A stretch of DNA of 64,000 nucleotides from Haloplanus rubicundus (GCF_003342675.1 NZ_CP031148.1:1612001-1676000); one strand, 5' to 3'; counted from the first letter of the stretch, positions 24,325 through 34,151 are shown. The notes: generated by a model not told the origin, from the sequence alone. Numbers and translations are program-made.

Positions 24325-25179
<855 letters not shown>

Positions 25180-25192
25180 GGCGGCGGTCAGT

Positions 25193-25981
25193 TCAGGTCA
25201 GATACGTCTCCGCCAGCGCGTCGAGGGCCTCGTGGTGCTGGGTGGTGTGGGGGGCCGTGAGCGGCGAGACGCTGACTCGTCCCTCGACGATGGCCCGGCG
25301 GTCGGTTCCCTCCGGGTCGGGGATGTCACCGTCGCGCATCCGCGCCCAGATGTTGTCGGTGAGGCTGATTCGCTCGCCGTCGCGTTCGGCACGCATGTCG
25401 TACAGCGTCGACGGCTCGGTGATCTCGATCGGTGCGGGGTCGTCGTCCTCGTGGTGGATGGGGGCGTTGACGTTCAGGTATTCGGCCTGCTCGAACACGC
25501 CGGCACCGAGGGCGTGATCGACGAGATACGTCGTCGCCGCGGTGGCGTTCCGGTAGTCGAGGGGGTCCTTTGCCTTCTCCTGCCACTCCCCGTCCGCGCC
25601 GGGGACGTACAGCGAGACGGCGATGGCGGGCACGTCGAAGAAGGCGGCCTCGACGGCGGCGCTGACGGTGCCGGAGCGACCGAGGACGTACGCCCCGAGG
25701 TTCGCTCCGCGGTTACAGCCGGCGACCACCATGTCCACGTCGGGACACAGGGCTTCGAGCCCGACGACGACGCAGTCAGCCGGCGTCCCGTGGATGGCGT
25801 AGCCGAGGTCGTGGGTCTCGACCTGTACTTCCCGGGACATCGCACGGCCGACGGCGCTCTTGTCGCCGTTCGGTGCGACGGCCGTCACGTCGGCGAACCG
25901 GGAGAGCGCGTCGTAGAGTGCCCGGAAGCCGACGGAATCGATCCCGTCGTCGTTCGTCAGGAGCACGTGTGGCTCGTCCAT
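25193..25981 (-). CDS. surE: 5'/3'-nucleotidase SurE
   Basis: A protein of 262 residues from ATG 25981. The metal-binding motif NDDG is at residues 10-13 (VLLTNDDGIDSVGF), with APNGDKSAVGRAMS, the substrate loop GTPADCVVVG and GCNRGANLG (Asn metal ligand). The C-terminal swapped segment ends QHHEALDALAETYLT. It dephosphorylates nucleoside monophosphates and is linked to stationary-phase survival in other organisms. Confidence 0.95.
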   Translation of the reverse strand: MDEPHVLLTNDDGIDSVGFRALYDALSRFADVTAVAPNGDKSAVGRAMSREVQVETHDLGYAIHGTPADCVVVGLEALCPDVDMVVAGCNRGANLGAYVLGRSGTVSAAVEAAFFDVPAIAVSLYVPGADGEWQEKAKDPLDYRNATAATTYLVDHALGAGVFEQAEYLNVNAPIHHEDDDPAPIEITEPSTLYDMRAERDGERISLTDNIWARMRDGDIPDPEGTDRRAIVEGRVSVSPLTAPHTTQHHEALDALAETYLT

Positions 25982-26019
25982 GCCACCTCTCGGGCGGCCG
26001 GCGAGAAAGGCGCACCGCT

Positions 26020-27411
26020 TCAGGCGACGACGTCGACGACCGCCTCGGCGTCGACGACGAGGTTGTACGCCCCCTCGTCGTCGTTCCAGAGCGCGAGGAC
26101 GTTCTCGAACTGGCACACGGCGCCGTAGTCCGCCCGCAGGAGGTCGCGGTTCAGCCCCGACTCGCGGGTCAGCACCGCGTAGTGTTCGAGTCGTTCGCTC
26201 CCGTCGCCGATTTTGAACAGCGGGTTACCGCCGTCAGCGAGGTTCCGGCTCAGCTTCACCGCCAGCAGGTCGATCCGATCCGTGACGTGATCGTCCATGT
26301 CGGCCATCCGGGCGTGTCGCGACCGGTCGGCGCGAACGTCCACCCGCCGTGTCCCGTCGGTCCGCAGGAGCGAGTAGGAGAACTTCACCGTCTCGTTGCG
26401 GAAGGTACCGGGTTCGCCGCCGGCGTCGTCGAGGCGCCGCTGAAAGCTCGGCGCGGCGATCCGGGGGCGCTCGTCGAACGACCACCCGCGGTCTTCGGGG
26501 GCCATCCCCGGCCACAGACGGAGCGTCGGAGCGTAGACGGTCACGTTCCGGCCGTCCGCGACCGCCCGTTCGACCGACCGGAGGCCCGTGCTTGTTTCGA
26601 GGTCCGCGGGCGCGATGGCGGCGAGCGTTCCGCCGTCGGCGAGGGCGTCGAGGGCGTCCTCGACGACCGGCACGGGGTCGTCGAGTTCGCTCAACACGTT
26701 CGCGCAGACGACGAGGTCGTACGGGCCGTCGAAGGCGAACGCCTCGGCGCGTTCGCGGTGGATCGTCGACCGGAAGTTCCGCCGCGTCCCGTCCAGCAAG
26801 GCGTCGAGCACGTCGGCGGCGGCGCTCGGCTCGACCGCGTGGTAGTCGACCACCGCGTCGTCGGGCAGGTAGTCGTGGAGACCGAGCGCCGGGCCGCCGA
26901 CGCCGGCGCCGATGTCGAGGACGCGGAGGTGGCGGGGGAGAAGCGACTGCTCGACCAAGTCGTCGAGGACGTAGCCGACGGCGGCGTAGTAGTCCGAGAG
27001 GTGGTAGACGGCGTAGCCGAGCGCCACCTCGTCGTCGTACTCGACGGGGTTTTGCGCGTAGTAGTCGGCCTTCAGCCGCCGGATCACCTCGCGCAGGCGG
27101 TCGCCGGAGTCGCCGCGGTGCCAGTTCGCGCCGTAGCGGCCGACGAGCAGGTCCTCCAGCGCGTGTGCGTAGCGGTCGGGGAACGCCTCCGGTTCCCATC
27201 CCGGCGCCGAGACGGGGTCGGTCTCGACCGGGACGAACGTGCCGTCCTCGCGCTCGAACAGGCCGAGGTCGTACGCCTCCTCGCGGAGGACACGCCGGAC
27301 GACCGCCGGATGTGGCTCCCCCTCGACGTACTCGGAAATCTCGTCAGGGTCGATGGGGCGGACCTGCCGCAGATACTTCGCGTTCGACCGGACGGCCTCG
27401 CGGTCGATCAT
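26020..27411 (-). CDS. Rsm22-like SAM-dependent methyltransferase
   Basis: A protein of 463 residues from ATG 27411 (MIDREAVRSNAKYLRQVRPI), which overlaps the tyrA stop as ATGA. An N-terminal helical region (1-155) precedes the Rossmann methyltransferase core with LRVLDIGAGVGGPALGL (about 170-186), HAVEPS and DLVVCANVLSELDDP. The order of elements resembles the Rsm22 family linked to the small ribosomal subunit. I see no cysteine cluster in it, so the iron-sulfur site reported for mitochondrial members is absent. rRNA is the likely target, by family only. Confidence 0.6.
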   Translation of the reverse strand: MIDREAVRSNAKYLRQVRPIDPDEISEYVEGEPHPAVVRRVLREEAYDLGLFEREDGTFVPVETDPVSAPGWEPEAFPDRYAHALEDLLVGRYGANWHRGDSGDRLREVIRRLKADYYAQNPVEYDDEVALGYAVYHLSDYYAAVGYVLDDLVEQSLLPRHLRVLDIGAGVGGPALGLHDYLPDDAVVDYHAVEPSAAADVLDALLDGTRRNFRSTIHRERAEAFAFDGPYDLVVCANVLSELDDPVPVVEDALDALADGGTLAAIAPADLETSTGLRSVERAVADGRNVTVYAPTLRLWPGMAPEDRGWSFDERPRIAAPSFQRRLDDAGGEPGTFRNETVKFSYSLLRTDGTRRVDVRADRSRHARMADMDDHVTDRIDLLAVKLSRNLADGGNPLFKIGDGSERLEHYAVLTRESGLNRDLLRADYGAVCQFENVLALWNDDEGAYNLVVDAEAVVDVVA

Positions 27412-28142
27412 CCGTCGTGCCTCGCTTCGCGGTAGCACTCGTCGAACGCCTCGCCTTCGGCGTCCGCGATCCGTCGGGCGGCTTCGGCGACTCGCTCCGC
27501 GCCCGCGAACGTCTCCTGAATCTCGCGGTACACCCGCGGCGTCCCGCCGGTCACCGTCGCCACGAGGTCGTCCATCGCCGCCGAGACGGGCGTGGCGAAC
27601 TCCTCGCGGACGTCGGCGGCGGCGAGCGCGTACGCGAGGACGGCGGTGTGGGCCGCGGCCTGGACCGTCTCCATCGCCGTGTCGTGTTCGGCGGCGGTCG
27701 TCTCGAAGAGGTGGTTGCCCGCCGCCCGCAGGTCCTCCCGGAGCGCGTCGGTCGCCGGTCCGGGCGCGTCGGCGACGACGGCGACGTTGCCGGGGGCGTT
27801 CGCCGCCGCGAACAGCGGGTGGAGGGAGACCCGCTCCCGATCCGGCAGGGTCGCCCGCATCGCCTCCACCGGTCCCGTCATCACGCCCGATACGTCACAC
27901 ATCGCGCGGTCGGCGTTCGGGGCGTAGCGCTCGACTGCGTCCTCGACGACCGAAATCGGCACGGCGAGACAGACGATATCGAACGTCTCGTCCGTATCCG
28001 TAGGCACGGCTCGAACCCCGTCGAGGCTCTCGGCGGCCCGCTCCGCGACCGCGGGGTCGACGTCCGTGACCGCGACCGGCCGGTCGGCAGTGTGGGCGAT
28101 CCACCGTCCCATCTCGCCCGCGCCGACCACCAGCATATCCAT
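27408..28142 (-). CDS. tyrA: Prephenate dehydrogenase
   Basis: A protein of 244 residues from ATG 28142 (MDMLVVGAGEMGRWIAHTAD). The Rossmann GAGEMG loop binds NAD(P). The middle has CDVSGVMTGPVEAMRA and SLHPLFA, where the His is the catalytic residue class of TyrA. The helical C-terminal half forms the dimer. It oxidises prephenate to 4-hydroxyphenylpyruvate for tyrosine. It overlaps the methyltransferase gene, an unrelated partner. Nested palindrome copy E lies 44 bases upstream of its start. Confidence 0.88.
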   Translation of the reverse strand: MDMLVVGAGEMGRWIAHTADRPVAVTDVDPAVAERAAESLDGVRAVPTDTDETFDIVCLAVPISVVEDAVERYAPNADRAMCDVSGVMTGPVEAMRATLPDRERVSLHPLFAAANAPGNVAVVADAPGPATDALREDLRAAGNHLFETTAAEHDTAMETVQAAAHTAVLAYALAAADVREEFATPVSAAMDDLVATVTGGTPRVYREIQETFAGAERVAEAARRIADAEGEAFDECYREARHDG

Positions 28143-28186
28143 GCGCGTGGCTTCCCTCTCACTGTCTAAAAGGGGTTCGGTGCGCT

Positions 28187-28264
28187 TCATACGGCTCACT
28201 GTAACTGCGTCCCGGCGGTTCGCCGGGACGGTCCGGCGCCCCACCGGTCTGACGAACAGTATCA
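28187..28264 (-). repeat. Nested palindrome copy E
   Basis: On the minus strand it starts TGATACTGTTCGTCAG and ends TTACAGTGAGCCGTATGA. The core is ACCGGTGGGGCGCCGG then CCCGGCGAACCGCCGGG. The opening TGA is the stop codon of vapC. It lies between vapC and the start of tyrA. Confidence 0.8.
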
Positions 28265-28636
28265 GTACGGCGAAATTCGAGCCGGCGTCCGCGAGAACTC
28301 GTCCGCGTTACGCGTGACGATCGGTTGGTCTCGTGCGAGGGCGATACCGGCGATCATCGCGTCGACCGCCCCGACGGGGTGCCCGTTCTCGCGCAGGGTT
28401 CGCTGGATGTCGACGGCCCGCCGCGCGGCCTCCGCGTCGTAGGGAACGAGCGTCATCCGATCCATGGCCGCTTCGAAGCGGCGCTCCCCGTCCGACCCGC
28501 CGTCGAGACCGACGCCGACTTCGGTGTACACGAGCGTTGGCACCGCCAGCAGTTCGTCGTCGATCTCTTCGAGTTTTGCAACGGCACCCGTATCCTCGGC
28601 CAGCAGATCGATCAGAAACGACGAATCGAGAATCAT
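28262..28636 (-). CDS. vapC: VapC-family PIN-domain toxin
   Basis: A protein of 124 residues. The PIN acid residues are Asp4 in MILDSSFLIDLLAED, Glu in LVYTEVGVGL, Asp in VGAVDAMIAGIALA and Asp in VTRNADEFSRTP, a complete active site for an Mg2+-dependent RNase. Its ATG overlaps the antitoxin stop (ATGA). The stop codon coincides with the end of nested palindrome copy E. Confidence 0.92.
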   Translation of the reverse strand: MILDSSFLIDLLAEDTGAVAKLEEIDDELLAVPTLVYTEVGVGLDGGSDGERRFEAAMDRMTLVPYDAEAARRAVDIQRTLRENGHPVGAVDAMIAGIALARDQPIVTRNADEFSRTPARISPY

Positions 28637-28863
28637 CCGTCGGCGCTCATGCGACCGTCGACGTCCTCGCGGAACCCGCGGGCACGCTCGCGCAGTCTCT
28701 CGGCGTCCGATTCGTCCAGCGCGCCGACCAGGTGGTAGAGCGGGTGGTCGTCCTCCGTCCGGAGCAAGCGGTCGATCACGTCGCTGAAGCTCTCCCCTTC
28801 TCCCTTGGACCGCGAGAGTCGCTCGTACGTCTCCTCTTTCACGCTGATCGTCTTGCTCGGCAT
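28633..28863 (-). CDS. vapB: VapB-type antitoxin
   Basis: A protein of 76 residues. The N-terminus MPSKTISVKEETYERLSRSK with FSDVIDRLL is the ribbon-helix-helix-like fold of short archaeal antitoxins; the C-terminal acidic helix (DESDAERLRERARGF) would cover the PIN toxin. Overlap with vapC by ATGA fixes the pairing. The upstream region (28864-28961) is visibly AT-rich and probably holds the promoter autoregulated by the complex. Confidence 0.85.
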   Translation of the reverse strand: MPSKTISVKEETYERLSRSKGEGESFSDVIDRLLRTEDDHPLYHLVGALDESDAERLRERARGFREDVDGRMSADG

Positions 28864-28961
28864 TGTGTATCTGTGTATTACTACTCTGTACATACATTTC
28901 AACGCTCGGGGACCACGCGCCGGCCAGCGCCGCCTCGCGTGGTGCCGCCTCGCCCGGCCGA

Positions 28962-30131
28962 CTACAGCCCCAGCCGAAGCGCACGGTTCCCGAGCAAGAG
29001 CGCGAGTCCCAGCCCCATCACGCCGACGAGCAGGCCGTAGGCGGCCTCCCATCCCGCCACGTCGGAGAGGACGCCCACCACGACGCTCCCCGAGGCGCCG
29101 AGGATCATGTACGCGGTGCGGACGAGGCCGAACGCGGCGCCGCGCTCGTCGGCCTCGAAGGTGTCGAAGTAGCGGGACTGGAGCGGCGCTCCCCACGTCA
29201 TCGCGGCGCCGACGCAGACGACGGCGGGCAGGAGCGCGACCCGCGGCCCGATCACGAGGGCGGCGTAGCCGACGACACCGAGCGCCATCGTCGCGGCGGC
29301 GGCGCCGTCGCGGCCGATCCGGTCGGACACCCACCCGATGGTCGGCTGGGAGAGGCCGTTGACGACGAAGTAGGCCGAAAAGAGGAGCCCGGCGCTCGTC
29401 TCGGGCAGGTCGCGGAAGGCGACGAGGAAGGTGGGGAGAAAGGAGGCCGTCGCCTGCCAGCAGAACGCGCCGAGGAAGGCGACGAGCGTCGTGAAGGCGA
29501 TGGGCGGCCGCGAGAGCAGGGCAACGAGGGGTTTGATCGCCATGCGATCCCGCATCGACTCGTCCGGACGCTCCGGCGGCGTCGGTTCGATCCGCCACGC
29601 GAAGGCGACGAAGACGGGGACGGCGACGGCGGCGCCGACGGCGACCCCCGCCCGCCAGTCGTACCGCGTCGCCACCGCGGTGGCGACGACGGGGGCGATC
29701 AGCCCCGCCAGCGGCCCGCCCGCGACGTGGACGCCGATGGCCCGCCCGATATCGTCGAACTCCTTCGTGAGGAGGGTGGTGGCGACGCTGTAGTGGAGGC
29801 CCGCGCCGGCGCCGAGGGCGACGGTCAGCACCGCGAAGACGGCGAAGGTCGGCGACAGGGCGAGCAGGAGGCTCGCACACCCGGTGATGCCCACCGCGGC
29901 GAGGATCACCCGTCGCTCGCCGAAGCGGTCGCCGAGGATGCCGGAGGGGAACTGCGTCAGCGCGTAGGCGGCCCACATGCCCGAGAGCGCGAGGCCGACG
30001 GCGCCGGTGGAGACGCCGAACCCGTCGGTCACGTCGGGGACGACCGGACTGATGACCAACCGGGCCAGCATCGTCGACGCGAACGCGAGCGTACAGAGGC
30101 CGAGGACCGTGTGGCGGTACCGCCAGTTCAC
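28962..30131 (-). CDS. Major facilitator superfamily transporter
   Basis: A protein of 389 residues from GTG 30131. Twelve hydrophobic segments are evident. The loop 2-3 signature appears as GILGDRFGERRV and its repeat in loop 8-9 as GWVSDRIGRDG, both standard MFS G-x3-D-R/K motifs. The topology fits proton-driven small-molecule exporters, but no substrate motif is visible. It ends about 100 bases from vapB and starts 45 bases after the M24 peptidase stop. Confidence 0.9.
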   Translation of the reverse strand: MNWRYRHTVLGLCTLAFASTMLARLVISPVVPDVTDGFGVSTGAVGLALSGMWAAYALTQFPSGILGDRFGERRVILAAVGITGCASLLLALSPTFAVFAVLTVALGAGAGLHYSVATTLLTKEFDDIGRAIGVHVAGGPLAGLIAPVVATAVATRYDWRAGVAVGAAVAVPVFVAFAWRIEPTPPERPDESMRDRMAIKPLVALLSRPPIAFTTLVAFLGAFCWQATASFLPTFLVAFRDLPETSAGLLFSAYFVVNGLSQPTIGWVSDRIGRDGAAAATMALGVVGYAALVIGPRVALLPAVVCVGAAMTWGAPLQSRYFDTFEADERGAAFGLVRTAYMILGASGSVVVGVLSDVAGWEAAYGLLVGVMGLGLALLLGNRALRLGL

Positions 30132-30176
30132 ACTGGCGATGCGCCGACGCCGACGAAGTGCCTTGCGATTCCGGCG

Positions 30177-31346
30177 TTAGAGGACCAACTCGACGGGGTA
30201 CTCCGTCAGGTTCTCGTAGCCGTCCTCGGTGACGACCACGAGGTCCTCGATGCGCACGCCGCCCACGTCGGGGTCGTACAGCCCCGGTTCGATGGTGATC
30301 ACGTTCCCCGGTTCGAGTTCGGGACCGTCCGGCGCGACCCGCGGGAGTTCGTGCACGTCGAGGCCGACGCCGTGGCCCGTGCTGTGGATGAAGCCCGTCT
30401 CCGCGTCCGGATCGCTCCGAAGCGTCGGCAGGCCGGCGTCCTCGTACACGTCGCAGGCCGCGTCGTGGACCGCGCCGCCCGTGACGCCGGGTTCGACGGC
30501 GTCGAGTGCGGCCGTCCGGGCCTCGTCGGTCAGGTCGAACCACTCCCGCAGCATCTCGGTCGGCTCCCCCTTCACGAACGTCCGCGTCATGTCCGCGTGG
30601 TACCGCGTCTCCGTATCGCGCGGGAAGATGTCGACGACGATTGGCTCGTCGGCGCGCAGGGGACCCGATCCTCGATTGTGCGGGTCGGCGGCGTCGGCGC
30701 CACAGGCGACGATGGTCTCGTCCAGCGCACAGCCCTCGCGGACGAGCGTCAGCTCGATCTCCCGCCTGACCGCCTCGCTGGTTAGCGGGTCGCCGTCGCG
30801 GTGGAGGACGCCCTCGACGACCGACGCCGACTCGATCAGCGACTCGGCGGCCGCCATCGCCCGCTCGTTCGCCCGCTGGGCGCGGCGGACGTGTTCGATT
30901 TCCTCGGCCGTCTTCACGGCCCGAAGCTCCGCGACGGCGTCCGACTCGTCGACGCGGACTGCAACGCCGGATTCGCGGAGGCCGTCGGCGGTGCCGAGGG
31001 GAAAGCGCCCCGGCACCGCCACCCGGTCCACGCCGTGGTCGGCGAGAAAGTCCGCGACCACGGCCCCCCGGCCGGTCGCGCGCCCCAGTTCGCCGATCCG
31101 GTCCCGGTAGTCGTACGCCGAGAGGCGGGTCACCGTATCGGCGCGGGCTTCCTTCGTCGCGCGGCCGTACTCCAGCCCCGAGACGAGGAGGTGGACCCCG
31201 TCGGGCGTATAGCAGGTGACGAACGGATCGGGTGCGTCGAAGCCGGAGAGGTAGCGCTGGGTGGAGTCGGTGCCGTCGGCGTCGAGGAGGTAGCCGTCGG
31301 TGTCGTCGCCGAGGGCGGAATCGAGGGGCGAGAGGTCGGGTTGCAT
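30177..31346 (-). CDS. pepQ: M24 family Xaa-Pro peptidase
   Basis: A protein of 389 residues from ATG 31346 (MQPDLSPLDSALGDD). The N-terminal creatinase-like domain (1-150) precedes the pita-bread fold. All five metal ligands are present: Asp in VVDIFPRD, Asp in HADMTRTF, His in STGHGVGLDVHE, Glu in ITIEPGLY and Glu in GVRIEDLVVV. It should cleave the bond before proline in short peptides in the cytosol. A longer start would add about 23 residues that do not match the family. Confidence 0.93.
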   Translation of the reverse strand: MQPDLSPLDSALGDDTDGYLLDADGTDSTQRYLSGFDAPDPFVTCYTPDGVHLLVSGLEYGRATKEARADTVTRLSAYDYRDRIGELGRATGRGAVVADFLADHGVDRVAVPGRFPLGTADGLRESGVAVRVDESDAVAELRAVKTAEEIEHVRRAQRANERAMAAAESLIESASVVEGVLHRDGDPLTSEAVRREIELTLVREGCALDETIVACGADAADPHNRGSGPLRADEPIVVDIFPRDTETRYHADMTRTFVKGEPTEMLREWFDLTDEARTAALDAVEPGVTGGAVHDAACDVYEDAGLPTLRSDPDAETGFIHSTGHGVGLDVHELPRVAPDGPELEPGNVITIEPGLYDPDVGGVRIEDLVVVTEDGYENLTEYPVELVL

Positions 31347-31435
31347 AGACGACTGTGGGAGGTGAAACGGGAAAACGCTTGGCAGGGGAGTGCCCTCACC
31401 GGGTGTCGAACCCACTCCCGACCGATCGACCGTCG

Positions 31436-31930
31436 TCAGTCGTCGTCGCGTTCGTCGTCGCGTTCGTCGTCGCGTTCGTCGTCGCGTTCGTCGTCGCGTT
31501 CGTCGTCTTCATCCTCCTCGACGTCGTACTCGTACTTCTCTTCGACGAGCGTGAGCGAGCCGTTCTGGACGACGAACTCCAGGCTTCCCTCGGCGTGTTC
31601 GGTTTCGTACTCGACTTCCAGTTCGTCCAGCGACTCGCCGTCCTCGGTCAGGTTCGACCGGTCGACGGCCGCCGTGCCGTTCGCGTCGGTCGTGACCGTG
31701 ACTTCTTCGTCGCCCTCGACGGTGATCGAGGCGTTCTCGACGGGCGTGCCGTCGTCCGCGACGGTCACGGTGACCGTTTCGTTACCGAGTGTCGCGTCCA
31801 TCTCCAGCGCCGAGACGGAGGCCGTCGTCGACGTGTCCGCGTCGGTCTGTGCCACGCCGGTCGCGGCGACGCCACCACCGGCGACGAGCAACACGGAGAG
31901 GACCACGATCAGGGGTTTCGAGAGTGCCAT
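31436..31930 (-). CDS. Secreted acidic protein with C-terminal DDER repeats
   Basis: A protein of 164 residues. The first 27 residues (MALSKPLIVVLSVLLVAGGG) form a Sec-type signal peptide ending near AQTDAD. A beta-rich domain (about 40-95: ETVTVTVADDGTPVENASIT; EGDEEVTVTTDANGTA) resembles an Ig-like or carboxypeptidase-regulatory-like fold, including the typical sequence for inserted-ligand binding. The end is a low-complexity tail of five DDER units. No enzyme motif. The gap 31931-32014 before it holds no gene. Confidence 0.65.
   Translation of the reverse strand: MALSKPLIVVLSVLLVAGGGVAATGVAQTDADTSTTASVSALEMDATLGNETVTVTVADDGTPVENASITVEGDEEVTVTTDANGTAAVDRSNLTEDGESLDELEVEYETEHAEGSLEFVVQNGSLTLVEEKYEYDVEEDEDDERDDERDDERDDERDDERDDD
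31441..31500 (-). repeat. Five perfect 12-bp tandem repeats (DDER-coding)
   Basis: The unit cgtcgtcgcgtt (plus strand) is repeated five times and encodes Arg-Asp-Asp-Glu on the minus strand. Perfect identity indicates recent expansion; any unit change keeps the frame. Confidence 0.95.
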
Positions 31931-32014
31931 TGCAGTCGGCCACTGGGTCGACTACTGCATAAACCGGGGCGACGATCAACACCGATGTTGGCGAGTTAAT
32001 CCGGATTAAGTCGA

Positions 32015-32707
32015 TCATACGAGCGTCCGCACGGCGTCGATCAAGAACACGACGCCGAACCCGGCCAGCACCAGCGCACTCGTGCCGGCGACGACGGGCG
32101 CGAACGCGGCGACGCGGCGCTGGGCCGCTCGGAGCGCCGCCGGGAACCCTGTGATCCACAGCGTGATGCCGAGGAAGAAGCCGACGATGAGCGCGGGACT
32201 TCCGGTCCGTACCACCAGCAGGCCGGCGAGGTCCGCGCCCACGTAGGGCGTATACGAGAGCACGTCGAGTTCGCCCGGTTCGAGCAGTCCGACGCCGATG
32301 GTGAGCCAGAAGAGGATCTGGTAGGGGTTGGTGAGCGCGAGCACGAACGCCTTGCGGAAGCCGGTGGCCGCTTTCCGGGCCGCGCCGTCGCCGGACGGCA
32401 CGGTCTCCACGTCGCCGACCGCGTCCCTCGCGGCGCCGTAGGCGAAATAGCACATCAGGACGCCGCCGACGCCGACCATCGCGGCGCGGACGGTCGGGAA
32501 CCGCTCGACGAAGGCGACGACGCCGAACAGCGAGCCGACGAAGAAGACGGCGTCGGCGGTCATCGCGCCCAGGCCGGTGCGGGCGCCCGCGAGCCAGCCG
32601 TTGTTGACGGACTCCTCGGCGATGACGGCGTTCATCGGTCCCGGCGGGGCGGCGAGCGCGAGGCCGAAGACGACGCCAGCGAGGAGCGACGGGAGGGGAT
32701 TCGGCAC
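32015..32707 (-). CDS. LysE family translocator
   Basis: A protein of 230 residues with six membrane helices. The N-terminus has the LysE/RhtB signature AAPPGPMNAVIAEES and NGWLAGARTGLGAMTADAVF; FVLALTNPYQILFWLTIGVG is the conserved third-helix Asn-Pro motif. The family exports amino acids or related metabolites. It stands alone between the secreted protein and the Mn operon; no substrate can be assigned. Confidence 0.9.
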   Translation of the reverse strand: MPNPLPSLLAGVVFGLALAAPPGPMNAVIAEESVNNGWLAGARTGLGAMTADAVFFVGSLFGVVAFVERFPTVRAAMVGVGGVLMCYFAYGAARDAVGDVETVPSGDGAARKAATGFRKAFVLALTNPYQILFWLTIGVGLLEPGELDVLSYTPYVGADLAGLLVVRTGSPALIVGFFLGITLWITGFPAALRAAQRRVAAFAPVVAGTSALVLAGFGVVFLIDAVRTLV

Positions 32708-32750
32708 GGGTAGCCGTCGCCGCCGGCGAAAAATAACGCTTCCGAAGCGG

Positions 32751-33464
32751 TCAGAGCAGGCTCAGAACGGCCGTCGACGCCGCGGAGACGACCGTCTCCC
32801 AGACGGAGAAGCCGGTGACGATGCTCAGCACGGTATCCGCCGCGAAGAAGGCGAAGAGACCGGCGGAGAAGAAATGTGCCTTCCGGAGGTCGAGTCGGTG
32901 CGAGAACTTGTGAAAGAAGAAGGCGTTCGCGAGGCTCACGGGGATGATGGCGAGCATCTCGCCCGCCCAGATGGCGGGATGGGCGCCGTACTGCGCGGCG
33001 AGGCCGATGGTCACCAGTTGGGTCTTGTCGCCGAACTCGCCCGCGGCCATCATCGCGAAGATGGGGACGAAGCCGTTGTTGAACACCTGTGGCACCTCCC
33101 GGCCGAACACCGTCGGCTCGAAGTCGTCGGAGAGCGCGGCCACGCCGCCGTCGGTCGCCGCCGGATCGACCCGCTCCGGCTCGCCGCCCGAGGGCGCCGA
33201 CCGGTAGAGCAGGACGGCGAAGACTGCGAAGAGCGCAGCGGTGAAGCCGTCGAGGACGACGGGTGGGAGCGCCCGCTGGAGCGCCTCGCCGAACAGGATT
33301 TCGAGCGCCGTCCACCCGGCGAAGGCCGTGCCCGCGGCGCCCACGACCACCAGCGGGTTGTACCGCGTCGACAGCCCCGCGATGATGAACTGCACCTTCT
33401 CGCCGGGCAGGACGACGAGCTGGGCGACGAAGGCGACGGTGAGGATTTCGAGCCAGCCGGTCAC
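32751..33464 (-). CDS. TMEM165/GDT1 (UPF0016) family cation transporter, probable Mn2+ exporter
   Basis: A protein of 237 residues with six helices in two inverted halves. The second half has the canonical acidic motif GEFGDKTQLVT (E-x-G-D-K-T). The first-half motif is altered to VLPGEKVQ, lacking the leading Glu and the Asp. The family moves Mn2+ and Ca2+, often in exchange for H+. It overlaps by four bases the gene of an MntR-like regulator, which supports manganese as the substrate. Confidence 0.88.
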   Translation of the reverse strand: MTGWLEILTVAFVAQLVVLPGEKVQFIIAGLSTRYNPLVVVGAAGTAFAGWTALEILFGEALQRALPPVVLDGFTAALFAVFAVLLYRSAPSGGEPERVDPAATDGGVAALSDDFEPTVFGREVPQVFNNGFVPIFAMMAAGEFGDKTQLVTIGLAAQYGAHPAIWAGEMLAIIPVSLANAFFFHKFSHRLDLRKAHFFSAGLFAFFAADTVLSIVTGFSVWETVVSAASTAVLSLL

Positions 33465-34138
33465 ACGTCGCTCACCTCCGTCTCGGTCGACCGCACCCGG
33501 ATGGTCCGCGCCACCGACTCGGGCAGGCTCTGCTCCGCGTCGCCGATGCGGACGGTCACCATGCCGAACGGCGCCACGTCGACGATTTCGAGCTCCGTCC
33601 CCGGCCGCACGCCCGCGTCGTCGAGGTAGGCGAGTTCGTCCTCGTCGCGGTCACGAACCCGACTCACGACGACCCGGTCGCCCGGCTCGTGGTCGCTCAA
33701 CGGCGTCGTCTCGTCGCCCTCCAGCGGTCGCAGGTCGGCACCCGGAATCGGGTCGCCGTGCGGGTCCACCTCCGGGTCGCCGAGCGCCTCCGCCACCCGC
33801 CGCTCGAACTCCTCGGAGATGTGATGTTCGAGGGCGTCCGCCTCCTCGTGTACCTTCGTCCACGAGTAGTCGAGGTGTTCGGCGAGATACGCCTCCAGCA
33901 GGCGGTGGTGCCGGAGCACTTCGAGCGCCACCGTCTCCCCCTCGGGAGTGAGTTCGACCCCCTTGTACTTCTCGCGCTCCAGCAGTCCCTGGTCGGCGAG
34001 TTTCTGCACCATGCTCGTCACCGTCGGCGCCGTCTTCCCCACCTCGTCGGCGATGGCCGAGGTGGACACCGGGGCACCACCCTCCGACTGGAGGCGGTAG
34101 ATTGCCTTGAGGTAGTCCTCCATGGCGTCGCTCAACAT
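33461..34138 (-). CDS. mntR: DtxR/MntR family metal-dependent regulator, probably Mn-responsive
   Basis: A protein of 225 residues from ATG 34138; GTG 34141 is one codon earlier. Domains: winged helix (1-62, AIADEVGKTAPTVTSMVQKL), dimerisation/metal domain (65-138, HHRLLEAYLAEHL; EEADALEHHISEEFE), and a FeoA/SH3-like domain (150-218). At the first metal ligand it has Asp8 (MEDYLKAIY), as in MntR, where DtxR has Met. It is transcribed with the GDT1 transporter. A 14-bp near-palindrome lies between its TATA box and start codon, suggesting self-control. Confidence 0.9.
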   Translation of the reverse strand: MLSDAMEDYLKAIYRLQSEGGAPVSTSAIADEVGKTAPTVTSMVQKLADQGLLEREKYKGVELTPEGETVALEVLRHHRLLEAYLAEHLDYSWTKVHEEADALEHHISEEFERRVAEALGDPEVDPHGDPIPGADLRPLEGDETTPLSDHEPGDRVVVSRVRDRDEDELAYLDDAGVRPGTELEIVDVAPFGMVTVRIGDAEQSLPESVARTIRVRSTETEVSDV

Positions 34139-34151
34139 CACTCTACCCGGA

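Noticed and set aside
26349-28169. 600-residue plus-strand frame opposite the methyltransferase and tyrA
   Set aside because: Arg-rich shadow with no domain; minus-strand genes show clear motifs.
31441-31500. Short tandem repeat as a replication or regulatory iteron
   Set aside because: It keeps the reading frame of the secreted protein and encodes its DDER tail.
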